A stretch of 64,000 bases of DNA from Pirellulimonas nuda (GTDB lineage: Bacteria; Planctomycetota; Planctomycetia; Pirellulales; Lacipirellulaceae). A model generated the notes under the pieces. It was not told the DNA's origin. It ran no database searches and was given only the letters and a program-made list of their open reading frames with translations. Below, piece after piece: positions 25,931 to 34,626 of the stretch. How positions within the stretch are numbered: the first letter of the stretch is position 1; every line of letters begins with the position of its first letter. Location: the NCBI RefSeq assembly GCF_007750855.1, contig NZ_CP036291.1, forward strand, positions 2,666,001 through 2,730,000. The letters run 5' to 3'. The position numbers and the translations under genes were made by a program.

Positions 25931-26968
25931 ATGAACCACCTGCAACCTCCCCAACCCAAACGCCTCGACGAGAAGCTGGCCGAGATCCGCGCCGATCCGA
26001 CCGGGTCGAACGCGTTCATCCTGGCGGACGCCAAGGACGCGGACATGGCGTTCGGTTGCCTCGCGCCGGGTCGCCGGCGCGACGGGTCGCTCAAGTCTCG
26101 GCCAGAACTGCTCGACGCGATCCGCGCTGTGTCCGAGCAGGGACTCATCGACTTGATGCTGATGAGCGCATCGAGCGTCGAGCGGTTGGTGATCGAGGAA
26201 GGGCTGTTCCGCGAGTCGGCGGTCACCCCCGCGGGACGCATCAACGATTCGACCGACATCTGGGTAGTGCGCGGGGGCCGGTACACCGGCGAGCCATCGC
26301 ATCCGTTCCGCACGGCGACCCTCGACCACCTCAAGCACGGGCGGCTGGTCGAGGACGCGTCGCTCCCGGGGCCGGGGGTCGACCTTGGGCTCTACAGCAT
26401 CACCCCCACGGGCGACCTTGAGGCCGACGTGCGTACGCTTGAGGCGTTCGCCCAGTTCCGGGTCGAGGCAGAGCAGAAGCGGTTCAGGTACTTCCTCGAA
26501 GTCTTCAATCCCAACGTCGCCAGCACGCCCGCGATCGACGACGTGGGGGCGTTCGTCAACGACTTCATCGCTCGGACGCTGGCCGGCGTTACGTCGGCGG
26601 GCCGGCCCCAGTTCTTGAAGGTTGCGTACAACGGTCCCAGGGCGCTCGAAGAGCTGGTGGCCTACGACCCGAGCCTGGTGGTCGGCGTGTTGGGAGGTTC
26701 GGCGGGCACCACGCGTGACGCGTTCCAGTTGCTGGCCGACGCCCGCCGGCACGGCGCGCGGGTCGCCTTGTTCGGCCGCAAGATTAACTCGGCGGAAGAC
26801 CAACTGGCCTTCGTTGAGCACCTACGCCAGATCGCCGACGGCGGGGCAGAGCCCGCCGACGCGGTCCGCTCCTACCACGCACGCATCAAGACTCTGGGGC
26901 TGGCCCCCAACCGACCTCTCGACGACGACCTGCAAGTCACCGAGCAGTCGCTTTGCTACGGCCGCTAA
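25931..26968 (+). CDS. Aldolase-like beta/alpha-barrel protein
   Basis: 345 residues, no signal peptide. The pattern of strands and helices (DLMLMSASSVERLVIEEGLF, RYFLEVFNPN, QFLKVAYNGPRALEELVAYD, VVGVLGGSAGTTRDAFQLLA, GARVALFGRKINSAEDQLAF) is that of class I aldolase-type TIM barrels; FLKVAYNG places a lysine where such enzymes often form a Schiff base. I infer an intracellular lyase or isomerase of sugar metabolism. The exact reaction cannot be given. Confidence 0.6.
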   Translation: MNHLQPPQPKRLDEKLAEIRADPTGSNAFILADAKDADMAFGCLAPGRRRDGSLKSRPELLDAIRAVSEQGLIDLMLMSASSVERLVIEEGLFRESAVTPAGRINDSTDIWVVRGGRYTGEPSHPFRTATLDHLKHGRLVEDASLPGPGVDLGLYSITPTGDLEADVRTLEAFAQFRVEAEQKRFRYFLEVFNPNVASTPAIDDVGAFVNDFIARTLAGVTSAGRPQFLKVAYNGPRALEELVAYDPSLVVGVLGGSAGTTRDAFQLLADARRHGARVALFGRKINSAEDQLAFVEHLRQIADGGAEPADAVRSYHARIKTLGLAPNRPLDDDLQVTEQSLCYGR

Positions 26969-27175
26969 GTCGCGGCGCATCCGGGGCGCCGGAGCTCGGC
27001 CCTAATCGATCCCGGCGACTGCCAGCGACCTATCGATTCACGCGTGGCCCGTGCTGCGGCGTCCATCCGCCGTGCCTCTTTGTCGCCCCCTACGGGGAAG
27101 AATGACACGGTGATGGCCGCGGTTTACAATCTCGCGAGAAGTAGACTCAACCGCGAAACATTGAAAGGTCCCAGA

Positions 27176-29056
27176 ATGCCCCTCAACACAAGGTTCCTGC
27201 TGGGAGCCGCTGTCGTTGCCGCTACCTGCGGCGCCACAGACGCGTTCGAGGCAAAGGTCGCCTCGCCGAACGGGTCTCTCTCGATCGGCTTCTCCCTGAG
27301 CGAGCTCGGCGAGCCCGCCTACCACGTTTCGACAGACGGCAGGGCGCTGTTGTCGCCGTCGCGGTTGGGGTTTGAACCAACCCTGACAGACGCATTCACG
27401 AAGGTAGCCGACTCGCGACGTTCGGTGCGTGACTCATGGCGGTTCGAATTCGGCGAGCGGGCGGACATCCCAGAAGCCTACGAAGAGATGACTATCGGGC
27501 TCGAGCACCGATCGGGCCTGAGGGTCAACGTCGTGATGCGGGCCTACGACGAGGGCGCCGCGGTCCGGTACGAGTTCCCGCGTGAGCAGAAGGATGGCGT
27601 CAGCTTAGAGTTCGAGGGCGAGCACACCGAGTTCCGCTTGCCGTCGGGGACCAAGGGCTACGAGGAGCACGGCACCGAGGGCCCTTATGAGCTCCGCCCG
27701 GTTTCCGAGATCAAGCCGTACTGCGAGCGGCCCCTGACAATCGTTCTGCCGGGCGGCGGGTACGCGGCGATCTGCGAGGCGGGCAACACCGACTACCCCC
27801 GGATGATGCTCTCGCCGCTCGACGGCGTCGAAGGCGCCCTCGTGAGCGCGCTGGGAGGGCGAACCACCAACACCGAGTCCGAGCACATGCGCCACGACCC
27901 CTCGGTGTCGATGCGTCCCGGCGACGCGACGCCGTGGAGGCTGTTGCTGGTGGGCAAGACGCCGGGCGAGCTGCTTGAGAACAACTACCTCCTGCTCAAC
28001 CTCAGCCCACCCTGCCGCCTCGCGGACACCTCGTGGATCAAACCCGGCAAGGTGATGCGTGCGGAGCTCACCACGGCAAGCGGCAAGGGGGTGATCGACT
28101 TCGCCAAAACAGCGGGCTTGAGCTACGTCCACTTCGACGCCGACTGGTACGGCCCAGAGCGGAGTCGCAGCTCCGACGCGACCAGGGTCGAGCCTGCTCG
28201 CAGCAGCAAGCTGGATATCCAGGAGGTCGTCGACTACGGCAACGAGCGGGGCGTTGGCGTGTTGGTCTACGTCAATCAGATCCATCTCAAGAGCCAGCTC
28301 GAGGAGATCCTGCCGCTCTACGAGCGGTGGGGGATCAAGGGGGTCAAGTACGGGTTCGTGCCGGTCGGCCCGCAGGCGGAGACCCGTTGGCTGACCGACT
28401 CCTTCGCGCAGGCGGCCGAGCATCACTTGATGGTCAATGTGCACGACGGGTTTCGCGCCAACGGCATCAATCGGACGTTCCCGAACCTGATGACGGTCGA
28501 AGGGATCCGCGGCAACGAGCGCATGCCGACCGCTGCGCACAACTGCACGCTCCCCTTCACCCGCTACCTGTGCGGCATCGGCGACTACACCGTTTGCTAC
28601 TACAGCCCTCGGATCCAGACCACGCGGGCCCACCAGCTTGCGATGGCGGTCGTCTCGTTCAGCCCGCTGCAATGGATCTTCTGGTACGACGGCCCGGAGA
28701 AGTACACGGGCGAGCCCGAGATCGAGTTCTTCCGAGAAGTGAAGACCGTTTGGGACGAAACCCGTGTGCTGGAGGGAGAAATCGGGGAGTACGCCACCAT
28801 CGCGCGACGGAGCGGCCAGGAGTGGTTCATCGGACTGATCAACGCGGACCAACCGAGGCGAACGAACCTGCCGATGGACTTCCTGGCGCCCGATCGGGAG
28901 TACGAGGCCACCGTCTACTACGACGACCCGAAAGTGAAAACCAAGACGCACGTCGGGGTCCGCCGGCAGAGGGTCACCGCCGAATCCTCGCTGGAGGTCG
29001 AGATGTTCAAGTCCGGAGGCGCCGCCATCTGGATCCGGCCGGCGCCACCGGAATGA
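27176..29056 (+). CDS. Glycoside hydrolase family 97 (alpha-glucosidase/galactosidase type)
   Basis: 626 residues from ATG 27176 (AAAGG upstream, signal peptide ending ATDAFE). The N-terminal beta-domain (SPNGSLSIGFSLSELGEPAY) and the catalytic barrel (FAKTAGLSYVHFDADWYGPE, NERGVGVLVYVNQ, WGIKGVKYGFVPVG, NVHDGFRANGINRTFPNLMT, VEGIRGNE) follow the GH97 plan. In retaining GH97 enzymes an aspartate follows the K-V of the GVKV-D-F strand; here the strand reads KYGF, with glycine there, as in the inverting subgroup. Substrate likely an alpha-linked glucoside or galactoside. Probably periplasmic. Confidence 0.85.
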   Translation: MPLNTRFLLGAAVVAATCGATDAFEAKVASPNGSLSIGFSLSELGEPAYHVSTDGRALLSPSRLGFEPTLTDAFTKVADSRRSVRDSWRFEFGERADIPEAYEEMTIGLEHRSGLRVNVVMRAYDEGAAVRYEFPREQKDGVSLEFEGEHTEFRLPSGTKGYEEHGTEGPYELRPVSEIKPYCERPLTIVLPGGGYAAICEAGNTDYPRMMLSPLDGVEGALVSALGGRTTNTESEHMRHDPSVSMRPGDATPWRLLLVGKTPGELLENNYLLLNLSPPCRLADTSWIKPGKVMRAELTTASGKGVIDFAKTAGLSYVHFDADWYGPERSRSSDATRVEPARSSKLDIQEVVDYGNERGVGVLVYVNQIHLKSQLEEILPLYERWGIKGVKYGFVPVGPQAETRWLTDSFAQAAEHHLMVNVHDGFRANGINRTFPNLMTVEGIRGNERMPTAAHNCTLPFTRYLCGIGDYTVCYYSPRIQTTRAHQLAMAVVSFSPLQWIFWYDGPEKYTGEPEIEFFREVKTVWDETRVLEGEIGEYATIARRSGQEWFIGLINADQPRRTNLPMDFLAPDREYEATVYYDDPKVKTKTHVGVRRQRVTAESSLEVEMFKSGGAAIWIRPAPPE

Positions 29057-29217
29057 TGGGCCGGGCGTTCTGCCCCCCCTTGCGCGGACAGGCTATGCTG
29101 GTCGGACAGCGACGTTACCGAGCCCTACCCTCGCACGCCGAGCCTTGAGCCCGGCGCTGGTGGTCGGGCTGGGAACCTGAATCTAAGCAAACACAAAAAT
29201 TCTCGGGTGAACAGAAT

Positions 29218-30453
29218 ATGACAGTGCTCTACGTGATCGTGATCATGGCGGCGGTGGCTGCGACCGCCCCGCAGGATATCCAGGTGACGCTGGACGTAGT
29301 GGACAGCGGTGCGACGTCCACAACCGGGCGCTACCTGGGCCGTCGCCTCCAGTTCTCGGAAGAAAAGCCGGAGGGCGTCACCCGGACCCCTGACGCGGCG
29401 GCTGCACGGTACGGCGCCATCGAGATCGGGCCGAAGGGACTCGAGAAGACAATCGTCTTCATGATCGACGAGCCCGTGGTCGGTGAAGCTTCGAAACTCT
29501 ATGTCGACGCCAACGCCAACGGCGACCTCACCGACGATCCTGCGCCAACATGGGTCGCGCATACTTTCAAGAACGCCGACGGCGTTCAGTCGACCCGCAT
29601 GACGGGCGACGTTACGGTGCCGATGAATTACGGCGGCGCCGAGCGACAACTTGTGCTGGGCATGTACAAGAAAGACGTTCGCGGTCCGGAAGAAAAATCC
29701 AGAGTCTTGTTTTACTGGAGCGAGTATCACCGGGACGCAAAGGTCGCGCTCGGCGATAAGGAGTACTCCACGGTACTGGTCGATCGATGGGTCACCGGTG
29801 ATTTTTCCACGCCGAAGTCGTCGCTCGCTGTCGACCTGAACGCGGACGGCAAGTTCGCTTCCGGAGAAGAGTTCGAGACCAGCAAGCCGTTCAATATCGG
29901 CGGCGTCACCTACGAGTTCAGCAACATCGCTCCCGACGGGTCCTCGTTCACGCTCGTTCGATCCAGCAAGCACGTCGATGAAACCCTGCCACAGATCGAT
30001 GTATCGATCGGCAAGAAGGTCCCAAACTTCAAGGTCACGTCGACCGACGGCGACGCGATCCAGTGGCAGTCAACCTACAAGGGCAAGGTCGTGATGCTCG
30101 ACTTCTGGGCCACGTGGTGTGCGCCCTGCATGAAGGAGATGCCCGGTCTGGTCGATACCTACAACAAATTCAAGGATAGCGGCTTCGACGTGCTCGGCGT
30201 TAGCCTGGATCGGGAGGACGCCCTGGAAAGAATCAACGACGTGACCGACAAAAACGGCATGACCTGGCATCAGATCTACGACGGCAAGTACTTCCGGTCG
30301 GCCCTCGCCGGGACATTCGGGATCCGATCACTCCCGGCCGCGCTGCTCATTGATGGCGATACGGGCGAGATCCTTGCTTCGGGCGACAGCCTCCGCGGCG
30401 AGGAGCTGGAAGCGACGGTGGCCGCCGCGATCAAGCAGAAGGCGATGGAGTGA
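29218..30453 (+). CDS. TlpA-like thioredoxin-fold protein
   Basis: 411 residues. A short hydrophobic N-terminus acts as signal or anchor. Residues 20-260 form a beta-rich domain typical of planctomycete TlpA relatives, including an EF-hand-like VDANANGDLTDD and VDLNADGKF. The C-terminal thioredoxin domain starts near KVPNFKVTSTDGD and has the redox motif WCAPC at 300-304 (Cys301, Cys304) and the cis-proline region RSLPAALLID. It would act in extracytoplasmic disulfide exchange. It stands alone between GH97 and a convergent SnoaL-like gene. Confidence 0.9.
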   Translation: MTVLYVIVIMAAVAATAPQDIQVTLDVVDSGATSTTGRYLGRRLQFSEEKPEGVTRTPDAAAARYGAIEIGPKGLEKTIVFMIDEPVVGEASKLYVDANANGDLTDDPAPTWVAHTFKNADGVQSTRMTGDVTVPMNYGGAERQLVLGMYKKDVRGPEEKSRVLFYWSEYHRDAKVALGDKEYSTVLVDRWVTGDFSTPKSSLAVDLNADGKFASGEEFETSKPFNIGGVTYEFSNIAPDGSSFTLVRSSKHVDETLPQIDVSIGKKVPNFKVTSTDGDAIQWQSTYKGKVVMLDFWATWCAPCMKEMPGLVDTYNKFKDSGFDVLGVSLDREDALERINDVTDKNGMTWHQIYDGKYFRSALAGTFGIRSLPAALLIDGDTGEILASGDSLRGEELEATVAAAIKQKAME

Positions 30454-30593
30454 GTAGGCCGAGCCCAATGGCTCGCGCCTGAACGCTGCATCGGCCAGTG
30501 CTTCTCCCGGGTTCCGGACCGCGCTGAAGCGTGGATCGGGACCGGCGCTGCGCCCACCCAATCGTCGACCACGTCGCCTGGGTCTAACCAGGC

Positions 30594-31007
30594 TCATCCG
30601 GGCGCCGCCCCAAGCTGTTGCATCAGAGACATCGTATCCATCAAGATCCGTGTCGATTGGATCTTCGATCCTTCAAAACGATCGACCACCATGCCCCACA
30701 CGCTCACGGCGCGGTTGGTCGCCGGCATCCCGAAGAAGTCGCCGCGGTGGGTTCCGTCCCAGACAAACCGCGTCAAGACCCGGTCCCCCTCGGCGATCTG
30801 TTCTTCGACGCGCCAACGCATGTCCGGGAAGGCGGTCCGCAGCGCGGTTAGGGTCGCCTCCAGGCCCGCGAGCCCGGGGCCTTGGCCCGGGAGCGGGACC
30901 TCCTCCACCATGTCGGCATGAAAGAAGTCGCCGGTCGCTGAGACCTCGCCCGAGGAGAGCACCCGGTCGATAAACTCGCGGACGCGGGCCTTGTTCTGTT
31001 CGATCAC
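30594..31007 (-). CDS. SnoaL-like / ester cyclase-type protein
   Basis: 137 residues of the NTF2-like fold: EQNKARVREFIDRVLSSGEV, then DFFHADMVEEV, GLEATLTALRTAFPDMRWRV, EQIAEGDRVLTRFVWDGTHR and FFGMPATNRAVSVWGMVVDR. The GxFxGxPATGRxV-type stretch is typical of predicted ester cyclases (SnoaL-like polyketide cyclase family). The physiological substrate is unknown. It is a single gene convergent with the thioredoxin gene. Confidence 0.88.
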   Translation of the reverse strand: MIEQNKARVREFIDRVLSSGEVSATGDFFHADMVEEVPLPGQGPGLAGLEATLTALRTAFPDMRWRVEEQIAEGDRVLTRFVWDGTHRGDFFGMPATNRAVSVWGMVVDRFEGSKIQSTRILMDTMSLMQQLGAAPG

Positions 31008-31307
31008 CGCGGCTCCTGGAAGAGTGGGTTGGGGATGCGCCTACAGCTTCCTGAGAACGCGGCCTGGAGTCAACCTTAACGAGCCGGGCGAATGGGCCCC
31101 GCGCGTGTATCGCTGCTGCGCCGCATCGGCCGTGGCGCCAAGCGTGCCCGTTCTCATGCGAGCTGCCGATGGTGTGCCGGGCGCTGGGCGCCGCACTTTT
31201 CGTATACATCTCACACCCGGGACGCTAGGATGGTTGCAGGGTCGTTCGAGACGAGGCCTTCAAGCAGCGTGGCAAGCCATCAGCGAGACACCTTGGAATC
31301 GGAACCC
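31008..31307. other. Divergent intergenic region
   Basis: 300 nt between the SnoaL-like gene and the oxidoreductase. I see no gene, and no promoter I would defend. Confidence 0.5.
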
Positions 31308-32657
31308 ATGGAACGCCGCCATTTTCTTCAAGCCGGTATCGCCGCCTTGGCGGCCAACGCCGTCGGTTCTCACGCATTCGCGAGGAACGTAGACAAGCGC
31401 CCCCGAGTCGGGCTGATCGGTGCGGGGTGGTACGGGAAGACAGACCTCTATGCGCTCTGCCAGGTGGCGCAGGTCGAGGTCGTTGGGCTGGCCGATCCCG
31501 ATTCCCAGATGCTCGATCAGGCCGCGCTGCGAGCGGCCGGTTGGCACGGGGCGAAGACGCCGCCGCATAAGTACCGCGACTATCGTGAGATGCTTCGGGA
31601 CCACGAGTTCGACATCGTCCTGATCGGCACCCCCGACCACTGGCACGCGCTGCCCATGATCCACGCGGTCCAGCAGGGCGCCGACGTCTACTGTCAGAAG
31701 CCCATCAGTGTGGATGTCGTCGAGGGCCAGGCCATGCTCTCCGCTGCCAGGCGCCACGAGCGGGTCGTGCAGGTCGGCATGCAGCGTCGCTCCACCCCGC
31801 ACCTTGTTCAAGCTGTCGAAGAGGTGATCGAGCAAGACCTATTGGGGAAGATCGGCCATGTCGAGATTTGTTGCTACTACCACATGCGGAGCAACCGCAA
31901 CGTAGAGAGCATCGAGCCACCGCCCCATCTCGACTACGACCTCTGGACGGGTCCGGCCCCCATGCGGCCGTACAACCCCCTGGTGCACCCGCGCCAGTGG
32001 CGGCTGTTTACGGAATACGGCAACGGGATCATGGGTGACATGGGGGTTCACATGCTTGATATGGTGCGGTGGATGCTGAAGCTGGGGTGGCCCACGCGCA
32101 TCTCCTCCAGCGGTGGCATCTATGTCGACCGCGGGGGCGCCGCGAATATCCCCGATACTCAGACCGCCACCTTCACCTTCCCCGAGTTCAATGCCGTGTG
32201 GACCCACCGCACCTGGGGGAATAGCGCCAAGCCCGACTACCCGTGGGGGGCGTACATCTACGGCGAGAAAGGGACACTCAAGGCTAGCGTGAGTCGTTGG
32301 GAGTTCGAGCCGTATGGAAAGGGGAAGAAGCTTGGCGGCGAGGTGGTCGAGGAGTTCGACAAGTACCCACAAGACTTAGATCAGAAAGACCTCGACCCCT
32401 CGACCGCGGTGGCGAACCGACAGCACCAACGCGACTTTCTCAAGGCGATCCAGGAGCGGAGCCGCCCCGTTGCAGACATTGAACAGGGGCACATCTCGGC
32501 CGCTAGCTGCATCCTCGCCAACCTTTCGATGCAGCTAGGCCGAGAGCTCGCCTGGGACCCAAAGAAACGCGACGTCATCGACGACGCCGACGCGAGCAAG
32601 CTTCTTGCGAGGCCTTATCGCGAGCCCTGGACCCATCCGCAGCCGGTCGACGCGTAG
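31308..32657 (+). CDS. Gfo/Idh/MocA family oxidoreductase, Tat-exported
   Basis: 449 residues from ATG 31308; the longer in-frame extension upstream has no signal. A twin-arginine signal (MERRHFLQAGIAALAANAVG) indicates export in folded, cofactor-bound form. The NAD(P)-binding motif is VGLIGAGWYGK, and the family's EKP motif appears as QKP in DVYCQKPISVD. The C-terminal half (GNGIMGDMGVHMLDMVRWML, then the GD-x-G-x-H catalytic region) fits sugar dehydrogenase-like members abundant in planctomycetes. The sugar substrate is unknown. Confidence 0.92.
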   Translation: MERRHFLQAGIAALAANAVGSHAFARNVDKRPRVGLIGAGWYGKTDLYALCQVAQVEVVGLADPDSQMLDQAALRAAGWHGAKTPPHKYRDYREMLRDHEFDIVLIGTPDHWHALPMIHAVQQGADVYCQKPISVDVVEGQAMLSAARRHERVVQVGMQRRSTPHLVQAVEEVIEQDLLGKIGHVEICCYYHMRSNRNVESIEPPPHLDYDLWTGPAPMRPYNPLVHPRQWRLFTEYGNGIMGDMGVHMLDMVRWMLKLGWPTRISSSGGIYVDRGGAANIPDTQTATFTFPEFNAVWTHRTWGNSAKPDYPWGAYIYGEKGTLKASVSRWEFEPYGKGKKLGGEVVEEFDKYPQDLDQKDLDPSTAVANRQHQRDFLKAIQERSRPVADIEQGHISAASCILANLSMQLGRELAWDPKKRDVIDDADASKLLARPYREPWTHPQPVDA

Positions 32658-32937
32658 CCAGCCTGCCCGGGCGGCCGTCTAGGATCGGTCGCTTCTCTTG
32701 TTCGGCACTGGATTTTCGTAGGAGGCGTCATGCGCCTCGATCGGGCGGGTTCTAGTCTCGCAGGATCTTGGCGAGGGCGCAGTGCTCGGCCTGACCCGAG
32801 CGGGTCGGAGCGTTCCGGCCAGAGCGTGCTGTTCGGCGTCAACCACCGTGCAAGCGTGCCCGCGTTGAAGGATCGCCACTTCTGACTGACGAAGGGGCGG
32901 GCCCGGCACGCCGAGCGGGTGTGCGAAGCGGGGCTTT

Positions 32938-33369
32938 TCACCGCGCGGCGTCAAGCGGTAGATCGAGCTTTATCGCGTCGCCGCCCGCCTCGACATCGAG
33001 GGTGTAGCCGCTGGTCAACATGCGGGTGTACTTGTCGTCGATGTAGCTCACTTCAGGGGGGCCGCCGGCCGATGGGGGGGTCTTCCAGCACTGGATGGAG
33101 ATCCGGTACTTGCCCGGGAGCAGCCCATCCCCCGCTTTAAACGTGCCGGCGCGGTACTTTCCCGATACTCCAAATGGGGCCGTGCCGGGACGCATGGCGC
33201 CCCCGGTAGGGACGCTGACGGGCGAGAAAACGATCACGCCATCGACCGGCGGGGCCTCTCCGGCGACCGTGACCAGACCGGTGACCTGCACCATCGGATG
33301 CTTCGATCCGCCACAGCCGGAGGACGCCAGCAGACCCGCCGCTGCCGCCAACATGAGCAAGGATTTCAC
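32938..33369 (-). CDS. Small lipoprotein, transthyretin-like
   Basis: 143 residues with a signal peptide ending in the lipobox ASSGC. The mature part (VQVTGLVTVAGEAPPVDGVI, GKYRAGTFKAGDGLLPGKYR) follows the same plan as the lipoprotein at 13261-13722, and it again follows a DUF1559 gene. It is the last gene of the minus-strand cluster that begins at 41798. Function unknown. Confidence 0.87.
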   Translation of the reverse strand: MKSLLMLAAAAGLLASSGCGGSKHPMVQVTGLVTVAGEAPPVDGVIVFSPVSVPTGGAMRPGTAPFGVSGKYRAGTFKAGDGLLPGKYRISIQCWKTPPSAGGPPEVSYIDDKYTRMLTSGYTLDVEAGGDAIKLDLPLDAAR

Positions 33370-33489
33370 GGGACTTTCTACCTATGCGTCGTTGTGGGGT
33401 TGAGAGTTTCCCCGTTTTAGCCGATCGGTTCGAGGGGCTCTATCCTCGACGCCAGGAAAAGAATCACGTTGGCAACGCGTCGCCAGACC

Positions 33490-34551
33490 CTATCGCGGAG
33501 GGGGAACGGTTCCGTCGGTTTCTACCGGCGGCGTTTCGCCCACTTCGCCGTCGGCTCGCGAGCCGTACGAGTTGTACACGTAGTAGTTGATGTCTTCCGC
33601 AGCGAACTGCACGCTGCCATCGACAAGCGTAAAGTGCGACCCCCCTGGGTGACGGCTCTTAAAGCCGCAGGCGTGATACCAGAGGTCGTCGGTGATGGTG
33701 GCCGAGCCCGGGGGGATGAACGTATTGATTGGGATCGACGTGCTCGCGACGGGGTGGTTGCCGCCAAAAGCCGCGTTGTGTGCGCACTCGTTAGGGAGCG
33801 ATTCGCCAACGATATAGGTCTTGGAGGTGCCGTCGGTCACTCTGGCGATAGTGATCTCGGGGAGCGCAGCGCGGTGCAGCATGCCGTAACCATCCTTCTT
33901 TTCGGTCGATCCGAAAGCGTTGCCGCGACAGCAGTACGAACCAATCTTAGGGCTGGCGCCGCAGAACTCACATCCGCGTGCCCCGCCACGTACGTTGCCG
34001 TCCGCGGTGTTGCCAACCGATCCGGGGTACGAGAGCGCTAGTGACCCCGCGATAGCCCGCGTGGTTGGGTACGGCGTGAGCGACCCAGTGTTCCGTCCTC
34101 GCATGCCCCCCACAAACGGGTTCGAGGCGATATCGTCGCTTGGGCAAAGTAACCCCGCGATGAGCTGCTTCGACGCCTGCGTGTTCGCGACGTTGTCCAG
34201 GTTCACGGTTAGGTTAAACTGGTCGTACTCATTCTGCGCCTCCATGTAGGGCAGGATCGCTACCACCCAGTTCGGCCCAGGAATCATCGAGCAACCAGTT
34301 CCATTGGTTGTTCTGCAAGGGGCGCCGGGCGGGAATTGGCCCTGGGCGTCGTGATAGTTGAGCAGGGCGATGCCGATCTGCTTGAGCTGATTTTGACACT
34401 GCGATCGGCGTGCGGCTTCTCGGGCGGCCTGCACTGCCGGGAGGAGCAACGCTACCAAGATGCCAATAATGGCGATGACCACCAGCAGTTCGACGAGCGT
34501 AAAGGCCCGTTTGCACACCGGCCGGACGGGACGCACTTTAGCGTGAAACAT
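33490..34551 (-). CDS. DUF1559 pseudopilin-like protein
   Basis: 353 residues with a basic leader (MFHAKVRPVRPVCKR) before [20 protein letters not shown] and then LLPAVQAAREAARRSQCQNQ, and the C-terminal HPGGSHFTLVDGSVQFAAED block. AAGGAAG lies 8 nt before the ATG. It sits 75 nt downstream of the three-module PEP-CTERM gene and upstream of the lipoprotein gene, repeating the order seen at 11-13.7 kb. It is the third intact DUF1559 gene of the window. Confidence 0.93.
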   Translation of the reverse strand: MFHAKVRPVRPVCKRAFTLVELLVVIAIIGILVALLLPAVQAAREAARRSQCQNQLKQIGIALLNYHDAQGQFPPGAPCRTTNGTGCSMIPGPNWVVAILPYMEAQNEYDQFNLTVNLDNVANTQASKQLIAGLLCPSDDIASNPFVGGMRGRNTGSLTPYPTTRAIAGSLALSYPGSVGNTADGNVRGGARGCEFCGASPKIGSYCCRGNAFGSTEKKDGYGMLHRAALPEITIARVTDGTSKTYIVGESLPNECAHNAAFGGNHPVASTSIPINTFIPPGSATITDDLWYHACGFKSRHPGGSHFTLVDGSVQFAAEDINYYVYNSYGSRADGEVGETPPVETDGTVPPPR

Positions 34552-34626
34552 GGTCGTTCTTCCTTGGGAGTGGTTTGCCGAATTGCGGGTCGTGTTTGGG
34601 TGGGCGGCGATCCGTGGGAGCCGTTC

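Noticed and set aside
32658-32937. Short frames between the Gfo/Idh/MocA gene and the lipoprotein
   Set aside because: No start site or homology pattern; treated as a convergent intergenic region.
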